Source: an uncultured Lachnospiraceae bacterium (lineage in GTDB: Bacteria; Bacillota; Clostridia; Lachnospirales; Lachnospiraceae). From it: a stretch of 64,000 nucleotides of DNA. The position numbers and the translations under genes were made by a program. The stretch covers positions 1-64,000 of the forward strand of contig CAJUGD010000022.1 of the NCBI GenBank assembly GCA_910586205.1, read 5' to 3'. Positions 1 through 7,288 of the stretch are shown here, in pieces. Numbering within the stretch: the stretch's first letter is position 1; every line of letters begins with the position of its first letter. Under the pieces are notes generated by a model. It was not told the origin of the DNA and made no database searches. It saw only the letters and a list, made by a program, of their open reading frames with translations.

Positions 1-56
1 TTTAGTTGTCAATTTTCAGTTGCTATCTCGTTCATTGAGATTCCGAGAAGTTATTA

Positions 57-222
57 CTAGTACTCCATCCGACCAGTAACTGCACTTTCAGCACCGTCTA
101 TTTTGCCATCTGCTGCGTTGTCGTTAGTCAACGATGCCACCGCATCGTCTCCCTCCTCCGCCTTGCAGACTGACAAAATATCCGGCACTGGCAGTGCAAT
201 TTCTGGCCGGATGGAGCACTAG
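57..222. repeat. 166-bp foldback element A (imperfect full-length inverted repeat)
   Basis: The segment starts with CTAGTACTCCATCCG and ends with the near-complement CGGATGGAGCACTAG. The two halves pair along most of their length with scattered mismatches. The centre of symmetry is a perfect ACGATGC/GCATCGT dyad at 131-148, at the exact midpoint of the 166 bp. CTAG lies at both ends. No convincing gene is present: open frames here arise from the foldback sequence. This is read directly from sequence; calling it a non-autonomous mobile element is inference. Confidence 0.6.
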
Positions 223-384
223 AGCGTGTCTGAAAATTGCTTTCCGTCAGATGTGCGTCACAATTTGTGGGAGATTTGACCCGAATGAGGGAGGCGTAGT
301 GGGCTACGTTGACCGAATGAGAGCCAAATATACCGCAAAGTGGGGCGTGTACTTGGCGGGAATGAATTTTCAGACGCGCTCTAG
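219..384. mobile_element. 166-bp MITE-like foldback element B
   Basis: The ends are 20-bp inverted repeats with one mismatch (219-238 and 365-384), both beginning with CTAG, which could be a duplicated target site. The inner sequence is also an imperfect inverted repeat, centred on CGTAG-tggg-CTACG at 295-308, exactly mid-element. It shares its left CTAG with element A, and its right CTAG overlaps the radA stop codon. IS5-type transposases are known to duplicate four-base YTAR sites, so mobilisation by such an enzyme is possible. No transposase gene is in the window. Confidence 0.65.
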
Positions 385-1751
385 ATCCATCCAATCGCCT
401 CCCGTACATTGCGGACTCCGTGAAGATCAATCCCCTCCACCTTCTTCATCTTTTCCAGGCACACTTGAGGCAGAATGCAGCTCTCAAATCCCAGCTTTAT
501 GGCCTCCCTGACCCGCTGTTCTGCCATAGAGACAGCCCGGACCTCGCCTGACAGCCCTACCTCTCCGAATATGATGCATTTCGGATTCACCGGCCGGTCT
601 TTCAGGCTGGACACCAGAGCCAGAACGATTGCCAGATCCAAGGCCGGTTCATTCATCCGCACGCCGCCTGCAATATTCACATAGGCATCATACCGAGACA
701 TTTCATAATGACAGCGCTTCTCCAAAACTGCCATCAAAAGGTTCACACGATTGTAATCTGTTCCTGCTGCTGTCCTCCTGGCCATGCCGAAATTGGTCTG
801 CGCAACCAATGCCTGGACCTCCAAAAGAATCGGCCTGGTCCCCTCAAGAGAACAGGCCACTACTGCGCCGGATGCTTCCTCCGGCCGGCCGCTCAGAAGA
901 TATTCGGATGGATTCTCTACCTCCTCCAGCCCTTGCTCCTGCATCTCAAATACCCCGATCTCATTCGTAGAGCCAAACCGGTTTTTCACCCCTCTCAGAA
1001 TACGGTAGGAAGCGTTGCGCTCCCCTTCAAAATACAGAACCGTATCCACCATATGCTCCAGCACTCGGGGACCGGCCACCACCCCTTCCTTGGTCACATG
1101 GCCTACAATAAAAACAGAGATTCCCATCCCCTTGGCAATCTGCAGCAGGATATTGGTTGACTCTCTTACCTGACTTACACTTCCCGGAGCAGAAGAAACA
1201 TCCTCCCGGTACATAGTCTGAATCGAATCAATAATCACAATCTCCGGCTTTGTCTCCTGAATAGCTTCCTGGATATCATCCAGGCTGGTCTCGCAGAGAA
1301 ACAAAAGCTCTCCTGTGATCCGTCCAATCCGGTTGGCCCGCAGCTTAATCTGCTTTAAAGATTCTTCCCCGGAAATATACAATACCTTATGCCCTTCTGC
1401 CGCTAAGTTTCTGCACACCTGCAGAAGCAGCGTAGATTTGCCGATACCTGGATCTCCTCCCACAAGAACCAGGGAGCCGGCAACAATGCCGCTCCCCAAT
1501 ACCCGATCCAACTCCTGATATCCTGTTGAAATCCGATCCTGTTCTTCAATGGACACCTCTGACAGCCTTACAGGCTGAATCTTCTGTCTCCCCCTTTCAG
1601 GAATCACAGCCCTGCGGTCCGAAGCCTTTTTAGCCACCGGCTCCTCCACCATGGTATTCCACTCCCTGCAGGCCGGGCACTGCCCTGTCCACTTGGCAGA
1701 TTCATATCCACACTCCTTACAGAAAAATGCCGTGGTTCTTGCCTTTGCCAT
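381..1751 (-). CDS. radA: DNA repair protein RadA (Sms)
   Basis: A 456-residue RecA-like ATPase that drives branch migration in recombinational repair. It has an N-terminal zinc finger (C11-x2-C14 and C25-x2-C28), Walker A GGDPGIGKST near residues 98-107, a Walker B strand ending in DSIQ near 175, and the RadA signature KNRFG at 256-260. A Lon-type C-terminal domain follows. Length is normal for the family. The ATG at 1751 has only a distant purine-rich ribosome site. It is the last gene on this strand before foldback element B, whose terminal CTAG contains the TAG stop. radA next to clpC is a common Firmicutes arrangement. Confidence 0.97.
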   Translation of the reverse strand: MAKARTTAFFCKECGYESAKWTGQCPACREWNTMVEEPVAKKASDRRAVIPERGRQKIQPVRLSEVSIEEQDRISTGYQELDRVLGSGIVAGSLVLVGGDPGIGKSTLLLQVCRNLAAEGHKVLYISGEESLKQIKLRANRIGRITGELLFLCETSLDDIQEAIQETKPEIVIIDSIQTMYREDVSSAPGSVSQVRESTNILLQIAKGMGISVFIVGHVTKEGVVAGPRVLEHMVDTVLYFEGERNASYRILRGVKNRFGSTNEIGVFEMQEQGLEEVENPSEYLLSGRPEEASGAVVACSLEGTRPILLEVQALVAQTNFGMARRTAAGTDYNRVNLLMAVLEKRCHYEMSRYDAYVNIAGGVRMNEPALDLAIVLALVSSLKDRPVNPKCIIFGEVGLSGEVRAVSMAEQRVREAIKLGFESCILPQVCLEKMKKVEGIDLHGVRNVREAIGWI

Positions 1752-1839
1752 ATGTATCTGCCGCCCTTCCTATCCTTTTGTCATAAAATGACGTAAAGCT
1801 CCTTTATTCTCAATAACATTCCGTTACTGTCGGCAGCAT

Positions 1840-2253
1840 TTACCGCTTCACAACCTTCACATGGCTCCCCACGCCCTCATTCAATTCCACGCTGGCCATC
1901 AGCTTTCCGCTCATATTGGTCTTCATGCCGCCCACTGCCACATCATCCACAAAGACCTCATATTCCGTATCATCCTCCAACTGGATGGTGATCTGCGCAT
2001 CCTTGTCCCCTTCCACCACAAATTCCACTCCGTTATTGTTCACCGCAAAATGTTCCACCGCTGTTCCCGGTACAGACTCATAGACAAACATACCGTTCCG
2101 CTCTAATTTGGTGATCTCATAAAAAGTCTTAATCTTATAGGAATCTCCATCATGCTCGAAATCCTGGAGCTTGGATTTAGTGGGTAATTTGTAATTCCCA
2201 AAGCTGATAGTCCCGTCTGCTTCCGAACGAATTAAAGATTCAACTACTGGCAT
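1840..2253 (-). CDS. Conserved 137-aa protein of unknown function (endosialidase-like annotation in relatives)
   Basis: The start is set at the ATG at 2253 because CAGGAGGG lies eight bases upstream; the frame stays open further upstream but without a ribosome site. The protein begins MPVVESLIRSEADGTISFGN and is rich in beta-strand-forming and acidic residues, without signal peptide or membrane segment. From memory, similar short proteins in Lachnospiraceae are labelled endosialidase, but no catalytic residues can be identified here, so function is unknown. It lies between clpC and radA on the same strand, separated from clpC by a foldback-like region. Confidence 0.7.
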   Translation of the reverse strand: MPVVESLIRSEADGTISFGNYKLPTKSKLQDFEHDGDSYKIKTFYEITKLERNGMFVYESVPGTAVEHFAVNNNGVEFVVEGDKDAQITIQLEDDTEYEVFVDDVAVGGMKTNMSGKLMASVELNEGVGSHVKVVKR

Positions 2254-2448
2254 AACTGTTGCCCTCCTGTAAAAAATGGTGTTTAAAATAAGGATACCTG
2301 GATCTTTGGCCTTTAAAGTCCCGCCAAAAATCCATACCCAGCGGCACAAAATACCGCTATGCCCCAAGGGGCAGATAGTATTAAAGAATGCCTTCCAGGT
2401 ATGATCTAAGTATACTCTAATATCCTTCAAAACGCTAGTACTTCCTTG

Positions 2449-2590
2449 CGGAAATAACGGTGAAAAAAGTGCCGGATGTCTGTGACCTCTGTGCGTCTGC
2501 AAAGCGACGGCGTAGTGGTGCCTACGGCTAGTACATCGTCGCAGGCGTGCAGAGGGCAGGCATCGGATGCTTTATTCACCGGAATTTCCA
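2449..2590. repeat. Long imperfect inverted repeat between clpC and the 137-aa gene
   Basis: Left arm from 2450 (GGAAATAACGGTGAA and on) pairs imperfectly with the complement of the right arm ending at 2589. The centre is CGTAG-tggtgc-CTACG at 2511-2526. CTAG occurs at 2435 and 2528. About 45 bases at roughly 2585-2628, including GATGCCGCCGCAT, can be aligned by eye with the left arm and centre of foldback element A. This suggests a decayed relative, but the borders are unclear. Confidence 0.4.
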
Positions 2591-2640
2591 TCAGACTGTG
2601 TTGTCTGCAGGCAGCGATGCCGCCGCATGGCCGCCCTTCT

Positions 2641-5109
2641 CTATGTTGCCGAAACCTCCTTTAGCTCCTCAGACGCAAACATCAGCCCATCCTCCTTCAC
2701 GCCCACAAACACTTTATCCCCATTTTTAATCTCCCCGTCGAGCACTGCCTCTGCCAGCTTATCCTCCAGATAATTCTGAATCGCCCGGCGAAGGGGTCTG
2801 GCTCCGTACTTCTCGTCATAGCCCTTTTCCACCAAAAATGCCCTGGCCTCATCCTTCACCACCAGATCCAGTTCCATCTGCCGGGCCGTCCGCTTTATAA
2901 TACTGCGAAGCATAATAGAAACGATCTCCTTCATATGCTCCTGATTCAGCGCATGGAACACCATAATCTCATCAATCCGGTTTAAAAACTCAGGCTTAAA
3001 CAATCTCTTTACCTCAGCCATCACCCGGTCCTTCATGGCCTTATACCGTTCCTCCTCATTCTCCTGAGACATAAATCCCAAGCGCTTCGGCGAAATGATA
3101 TTCTCGGCCCCTGCATTGGAAGTCATAATCAAAATCGTATTCTTAAAATCAATCTTCCTGCCCTGGGCATCCGTAATATGGCCGTCATCTAATACCTGCA
3201 GCAAAATGTTAAACACATCCGGATGAGCCTTCTCGATCTCGTCAAATAAAATCACCGAATAGGGATTGCGCCTCACTTTTTCACTGAGCTGTCCCCCCTC
3301 GTCATAGCCCACATACCCTGGCGGCGATCCGACCATCCGAGACACACTGTGTTTCTCCATATATTCAGACATATCCACCCGAATCAAAGCATTTTCCGTG
3401 CCGAACATCGCCTCTGCCAAGGTCTTGCAAAGCTCTGTCTTCCCCACTCCCGTAGGTCCTAAGAACAGGAAAGAACCAATCGGCCGCTTCGGATCCTTTA
3501 ACCCCACTCTCCCTCTGCGGATCGCCTTAGACACAGCCACCACTGCCTCCTCCTGGCCTACCACCCGCTCATGGAGAATGGACTCCAGCCTTTTTAACCG
3601 TTCTGATTCCTCCTCCTCCAGCTTACGCACCGGAATCTTGGTCCAGCCGGATACCACATCCGCTACCTGTCCCTCGTCCACAACCAGCTTACGGGAAAGC
3701 TTTTCCTTCTGCCACTTTCCCCTGATCTTCTCGATCTTTTCCCGCTTCTTCTCTTGTCTGCGCTTAATATCCCCTGCCTTCTCATAGGCTTCCGCCTTGA
3801 TGGCTGACACTTTCTGCTTTTCCAGGTTCTCAATATCCTGCTCCAGCTCCTTGATTTCCGCCGGCTCCACATAGGTAGTCAGGCGGACCTTCGATGACGC
3901 CTCATCGATCAGATCAATGGCCTTATCCGGCAAAAACCGGTCATTAATATATCGGGCGGAAAGCCTTACTGCTGCTGTTAAGGCATCATCTGTGATCGTC
4001 ACCCGGTGATGCTCCTCATACCGGGATCTTAATCCCTTTAAGATGCTGATAGATTCTTCCTCCCCCGGCTCCTCCACAGTCACAGGCTGGAAACGCCTTT
4101 CCAGCGCCGCATCCTTTTCAATATATTTCCGGTATTCATCAATGGTGGTAGCGCCGATAAGCTGAATCTCCCCTCTTGCCAGAGATGGTTTTAAAATATT
4201 AGAGGCATCGATAGCGCCCTCTGCTCCTCCCGCCCCGATAATGGTATGAATCTCATCAATGAACAGTAAAACCTCGCCATCCTCCTTCACCTCAGCCAGC
4301 ACCCGTTTGATCCGCTCCTCAAACTCACCTCTGTATTTGGAACCTGCCACCATTCCCGACAAATCCAGGGTCAGCACCCGCTTGCGGGCAATGATCTCCG
4401 GGACATCCCCGGAGACAATCATCTGAGCCAGCCCTTCTACTACTGCGGTTTTGCCCACTCCCGGCTCTCCTATCAGGCAAGGATTATTCTTTGTCCTCCG
4501 GCTTAGGATCTGAATGACCCGGTGAATTTCCTGTTCCCGTCCAATCACCGGATCCAGCTTTCCCTCTCTTGCCAAGGCAGTCAGATCACGGCTGTAATTA
4601 TTAAGGACCGGTGTATTGGCTTTTCCCCGTCCGCTTCTGCCTGGCTGGAAATCCTCCCGGTTAGCCGGTGCATCCTCACCCATGGCAGATAAAATCTCTA
4701 TATACAGCTTCTGGATACTGACCCCTATGGTATTTAAAAGCCGGGCCGCCACACAATCACTCTCCCGGATCATGGCAATCAGCAAATGCTCTGTTCCGAT
4801 CAAAGGCGCCTTAAAGCGGACTGCCTCCCGGTAGCTGTTCTCCAGCACTCTCCTGGCGCTGGGGGTATAAGTGCTGCGCTCTGCCAGCCCTACTCCCTGA
4901 TTGGGAGAAATAAGCTGGCTGACCAGCTCAATCACCTTGTCCGGTTTTACCCCGCAGTCAGACAACACCCGGGCTGCCACACCGTTCCCTTCCTGAAGAA
5001 GCCCGATCAAAAGATGCTCGGTCCCTACATAGCTGTGCCCAAGCTGGCCAGCCACATCCACTGCAAGGCTGACCGCCTCCTTTGCCTGTTCCGTAAACCT
5101 GTCTATCAT
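2641..5109 (-). CDS. clpC: ATP-dependent Clp protease ATP-binding subunit ClpC
   Basis: A class I Hsp100 unfoldase that feeds substrates to ClpP. In order it has a double Clp-N repeat (about residues 1-145), AAA module D1 with Walker A GEPGVGKT, a middle domain with a UVR-like coiled coil, and D2 with Walker A GPTGVGKT and the VILFDEIEKAH Walker B. An LGF tripeptide after the D2 sensor region fits the ClpP-docking loop. Start choice is uncertain. ATG at 5109 (MIDRFTEQ) matches homologue N-termini but lies 13 bases from AGGAGG, whereas an in-frame TTG at 5115 lies seven bases away. It is the last core gene of gntR-mcsA-mcsB-clpC. Confidence 0.96.
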   Translation of the reverse strand: MIDRFTEQAKEAVSLAVDVAGQLGHSYVGTEHLLIGLLQEGNGVAARVLSDCGVKPDKVIELVSQLISPNQGVGLAERSTYTPSARRVLENSYREAVRFKAPLIGTEHLLIAMIRESDCVAARLLNTIGVSIQKLYIEILSAMGEDAPANREDFQPGRSGRGKANTPVLNNYSRDLTALAREGKLDPVIGREQEIHRVIQILSRRTKNNPCLIGEPGVGKTAVVEGLAQMIVSGDVPEIIARKRVLTLDLSGMVAGSKYRGEFEERIKRVLAEVKEDGEVLLFIDEIHTIIGAGGAEGAIDASNILKPSLARGEIQLIGATTIDEYRKYIEKDAALERRFQPVTVEEPGEEESISILKGLRSRYEEHHRVTITDDALTAAVRLSARYINDRFLPDKAIDLIDEASSKVRLTTYVEPAEIKELEQDIENLEKQKVSAIKAEAYEKAGDIKRRQEKKREKIEKIRGKWQKEKLSRKLVVDEGQVADVVSGWTKIPVRKLEEEESERLKRLESILHERVVGQEEAVVAVSKAIRRGRVGLKDPKRPIGSFLFLGPTGVGKTELCKTLAEAMFGTENALIRVDMSEYMEKHSVSRMVGSPPGYVGYDEGGQLSEKVRRNPYSVILFDEIEKAHPDVFNILLQVLDDGHITDAQGRKIDFKNTILIMTSNAGAENIISPKRLGFMSQENEEERYKAMKDRVMAEVKRLFKPEFLNRIDEIMVFHALNQEHMKEIVSIMLRSIIKRTARQMELDLVVKDEARAFLVEKGYDEKYGARPLRRAIQNYLEDKLAEAVLDGEIKNGDKVFVGVKEDGLMFASEELKEVSAT

Positions 5110-5176
5110 CGCCAATTTCAATCCTCCTGGTTTTGTTTTCCCTTTAGAAACTGTGCAAAAACAACTTTTCTATGCC

Positions 5177-6211
5177 TTATTTCAGTTCCGGCAGTTCCAT
5201 CCGGATATAATCCGCCCTGGCCTCATCCAGTTCTTCCTTTCCCAAAGGCTTTTTCGAAAGGCTCTGCAGGTTTGCCGGCTGGATTCCTAACATCATCCGG
5301 TAAACGGCACAGCTTTCCTCTGTCTCTAAGATACCGTCTACAATCCCGGACATAATACGGGACAAAAAAATCATGGCATCCTTTGCACTCATTCTTCTGG
5401 CATACTTTAATACTCCGTAAGATTTATATACCTCATCCGCATATTCCAGGCGCCGCTTCTCCAAAGTCATTTTCCGGACCTGCCTTTCCTGGGCCAAAAG
5501 CTGCAGCGCCACCCGATTCACTAAGTCCACAATCTCCTTTTCTGTCATACCCAAGGTTTTTTGGTTGGAAATCTCATACAGAGCGCCGTAATTCTCACTG
5601 CCCTCCCCGTACATTCCCCGGATCGAAGCGCCGAATCTGCCCATCTCCGCCACCAGACCGTTAAACTTCTTTCCCAAAGACAGGGTAGGAAGATGAAGGA
5701 CCACAGAAGCCCTCATGCCGGTTCCCACATTTGTGGGAAAGGAGGTAAGGTATCCGTATTTTTTATCAAAGGCATAGGGAAATCTTGCATTGATAAAGTC
5801 ATCCATCTGGTCACACCGCGTCCACAGCTCATCCAGATGAAGCCCTGATGAAAACATGTGAAGCCGGATATGATCCGTGCCGTTTAACACAATGGCAGTA
5901 TCCTCATCCTCTGACAGAATCAGACCTGCAGGCGTTTTCTTGGAAGCTATGGTAGAATTAAACACACGCCGCTCCTGAAGGGCTTTTTTCTCCAGTTCTC
6001 CCAACTCTCCTAAGTTCCGATATTCATAATGCTTCCCATCCAGACCTCCCAGATTCTGCAGGCCCATCTCCAGCCTGTGAAGCATCTCTGCACTCTCCTT
6101 CTGAGGAAGCCGGGAGGGAAAGGCGTATTGGCTCCAGTTTCTCACCAGCCTGACCCGGCTGCTGACAATCTCAGGCCGCTTCTGGTCCACTTTCTCAAAC
6201 CATTTTAACAT
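5177..6211 (-). CDS. mcsB: McsB-family protein (protein arginine kinase homologue) lacking canonical catalytic motifs
   Basis: 344 residues with the phosphagen-kinase fold: SSRVRLVRN near residue 17, YGEGS with E203, and NVGTGMRAS at 161-169. Canonical McsB tags proteins with phosphoarginine for ClpCP. Two family motifs are altered. The NEEDH acidic loop reads NGTDH at 110-114 (codons AAC GGC ACG GAT CAT), and the CPTN cysteine is phenylalanine 158 (SFPTN, codon TTT at 5738-5740). The RDxxRA phosphoarginine-binding motif near the C-terminus is not recognisable. The ATG overlaps the mcsA stop by seven bases, implying translational coupling. Fold and position are secure; kinase activity is doubtful. 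Confidence 0.9.
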   Translation of the reverse strand: MLKWFEKVDQKRPEIVSSRVRLVRNWSQYAFPSRLPQKESAEMLHRLEMGLQNLGGLDGKHYEYRNLGELGELEKKALQERRVFNSTIASKKTPAGLILSEDEDTAIVLNGTDHIRLHMFSSGLHLDELWTRCDQMDDFINARFPYAFDKKYGYLTSFPTNVGTGMRASVVLHLPTLSLGKKFNGLVAEMGRFGASIRGMYGEGSENYGALYEISNQKTLGMTEKEIVDLVNRVALQLLAQERQVRKMTLEKRRLEYADEVYKSYGVLKYARRMSAKDAMIFLSRIMSGIVDGILETEESCAVYRMMLGIQPANLQSLSKKPLGKEELDEARADYIRMELPELK

Positions 6212-6783
6212 TTCCTGATTTCCTCTCTCAATTCTTTAATCTTATCTCTGCACTGGGCAGCTATCTCATATTCCTCCCGGATAACCGCCTCATGAAGCCG
6301 GGTCTCCAGAACCTGAATCTGTTCCTCAACATCTAACTCTCCCCCCGGCACAGCCTGGGCCTGCTTTGTCATGTCTTCCACGGAAAAAGCGGCGCCTTCT
6401 TCACTATAATGGTACCGGGGAACCTTTCCCTTGTGAGCATTACTGCCCTGAAGCTGCTTGATGTTCTCCCCGATCAGCAGATCAAACACCCCGTAACATT
6501 CCGGACAGCCAAAACGGCTGTTCTGAATAAAATCCTCATAGGTGGTCTTACATGCAGGACAGATCACCTGATGGGCTTTTTTCTCCTCCTGGTCCTCTCC
6601 GATCCCCAAAAGGCCAGACAACAGCTTTCCCAAAGGAAACTCACCGTCAAAGATAGCCGCATACGGGCCAAAATCCATCTCCTTGGCACACTGGGCACAG
6701 AAATGATGTTCTGTCTTGACGCCATTAACCACCTCAGTATATTGAATATTGGCCTCTCTGATCTTACAGCGTTCACATAACAT
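6205..6783 (-). CDS. mcsA: McsA-like zinc-binding UVR-domain protein
   Basis: 192 residues from the ATG at 6783, chosen because GGAGG sits six bases upstream; the frame extends further but into the preceding gene. Three CxxC pairs (C3/C6, C29/C32, C75/C78) and a fourth (C93/C96) form two zinc sites. A C-terminal UVR helix pair (about residues 155-190) resembles that of UvrB/UvrC and ClpC. McsA activates McsB and modulates ClpC and CtsR in bacilli. Here the partner kinase is degenerate and CtsR is absent, so the adaptor role toward ClpC is the more likely one (inference). Confidence 0.9.
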   Translation of the reverse strand: MLCERCKIREANIQYTEVVNGVKTEHHFCAQCAKEMDFGPYAAIFDGEFPLGKLLSGLLGIGEDQEEKKAHQVICPACKTTYEDFIQNSRFGCPECYGVFDLLIGENIKQLQGSNAHKGKVPRYHYSEEGAAFSVEDMTKQAQAVPGGELDVEEQIQVLETRLHEAVIREEYEIAAQCRDKIKELREEIRKC

Positions 6784-6808
6784 AATAATCCTCCATCGGT
6801 CTTTATCC

Positions 6809-7192
6809 TTATTCTCTGCACTTTCCGGCATAATAATCATAAATTTCATCTATCAGTTCATGTACCTCCCGCCGGGTGATCCGTTTGCAGATACATCGTG
6901 CCAGGATCACTGCCAATTCTTCCCGCAGCTCCTCCACAGCCTGCAGCTTATCTGCATCTAAGGCAATGACCGCTCCCTTTCTGCGGTCTAACTTGATAAA
7001 GCCCTCCTGTTTCAATACAGCATATGCTTTATTTACCGTATGCATGTTAATCCCGATATTATCTGCCAACTGCCGGACTGACGGCAGAGAATCCCCCTCC
7101 CGAATCCGCTCTGCGGCAATTCCGATAATAATCTGATTTCGCAACTGGATATATATCGCCTCATTGCTCTCAAAATCAATCGTCAGAACCAT
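6809..7192 (-). CDS. GntR-family transcriptional regulator, short YtrA type
   Basis: 127 residues from the ATG at 7192 (MVLTIDFESNEAIYIQLRNQ), preceded by GGTGAGG. It has an N-terminal winged helix typical of GntR proteins (LPSVRQLADNIGINMHTVNK, about residues 36-55) and a short C-terminal helical segment instead of a large effector domain, as in the YtrA subfamily. It is the first gene of the mcsA-mcsB-clpC unit, 25 bases before mcsA, in the place usually held by ctsR. A perfect palindrome just upstream overlaps the predicted transcription start, so autoregulation of the operon is likely. The inducing signal is unknown. Confidence 0.88.
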   Translation of the reverse strand: MVLTIDFESNEAIYIQLRNQIIIGIAAERIREGDSLPSVRQLADNIGINMHTVNKAYAVLKQEGFIKLDRRKGAVIALDADKLQAVEELREELAVILARCICKRITRREVHELIDEIYDYYAGKCRE

Positions 7193-7212
7193 ATCCTCAC
7201 CATCTTTCGTCA

Positions 7213-7235
7213 TTGTTATACAGATAATATAACAA
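7213..7235. promoter_or_regulatory. Perfect palindromic operator for the gntR-mcsA-mcsB-clpC operon
   Basis: TTGTTATA (7213-7220), seven-base spacer, TATAACAA (7228-7235). The eight-base arms are perfect complements. The site abuts the -10 box and covers the expected start of transcription, the usual position for a repressor. AT-rich dyads of this kind suit YtrA-type GntR proteins. No CtsR-type GGTCAAA direct repeats were seen nearby. Confidence 0.75.
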
Positions 7236-7263
7236 TTATAAAGCAAGAAAGCGGCGAAGTCAA
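7235..7263 (-). promoter_or_regulatory. Sigma-A promoter of gntR-mcsA-mcsB-clpC
   Basis: Minus-strand TTGACT (7258-7263), 17-base spacer, TATAAT (7235-7240). The -35 box lies within the loop of the terminator hairpin at 7248-7274, and the -10 box overlaps the palindromic operator by one base. Confidence 0.82.
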
Positions 7264-7274
7264 TACGCCGCTTT
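7248..7274 (-). terminator. Terminator hairpin after the cohesin-domain gene
   Basis: AAAGCGGCG (7248-7256) and CGCCGCTTT (7266-7274) form a nine-pair stem with a nine-base loop. On the minus strand it follows the gene ending at 7289 and runs into a T-containing tract. Its loop holds the -35 box of the next operon. Confidence 0.65.
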
Positions 7275-7288
7275 TAAATCCCTGCTTT

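Noticed and set aside
134..511. Open frames on both strands over 128-511
   Set aside because: They lie within the two foldback elements and the radA 3' end, have no ribosome site and show no protein-like composition.
2254..2502. N-terminal extension of the 137-aa gene up to 2502
   Set aside because: The extra segment is translated foldback sequence; the ATG at 2253 has an excellent ribosome site.
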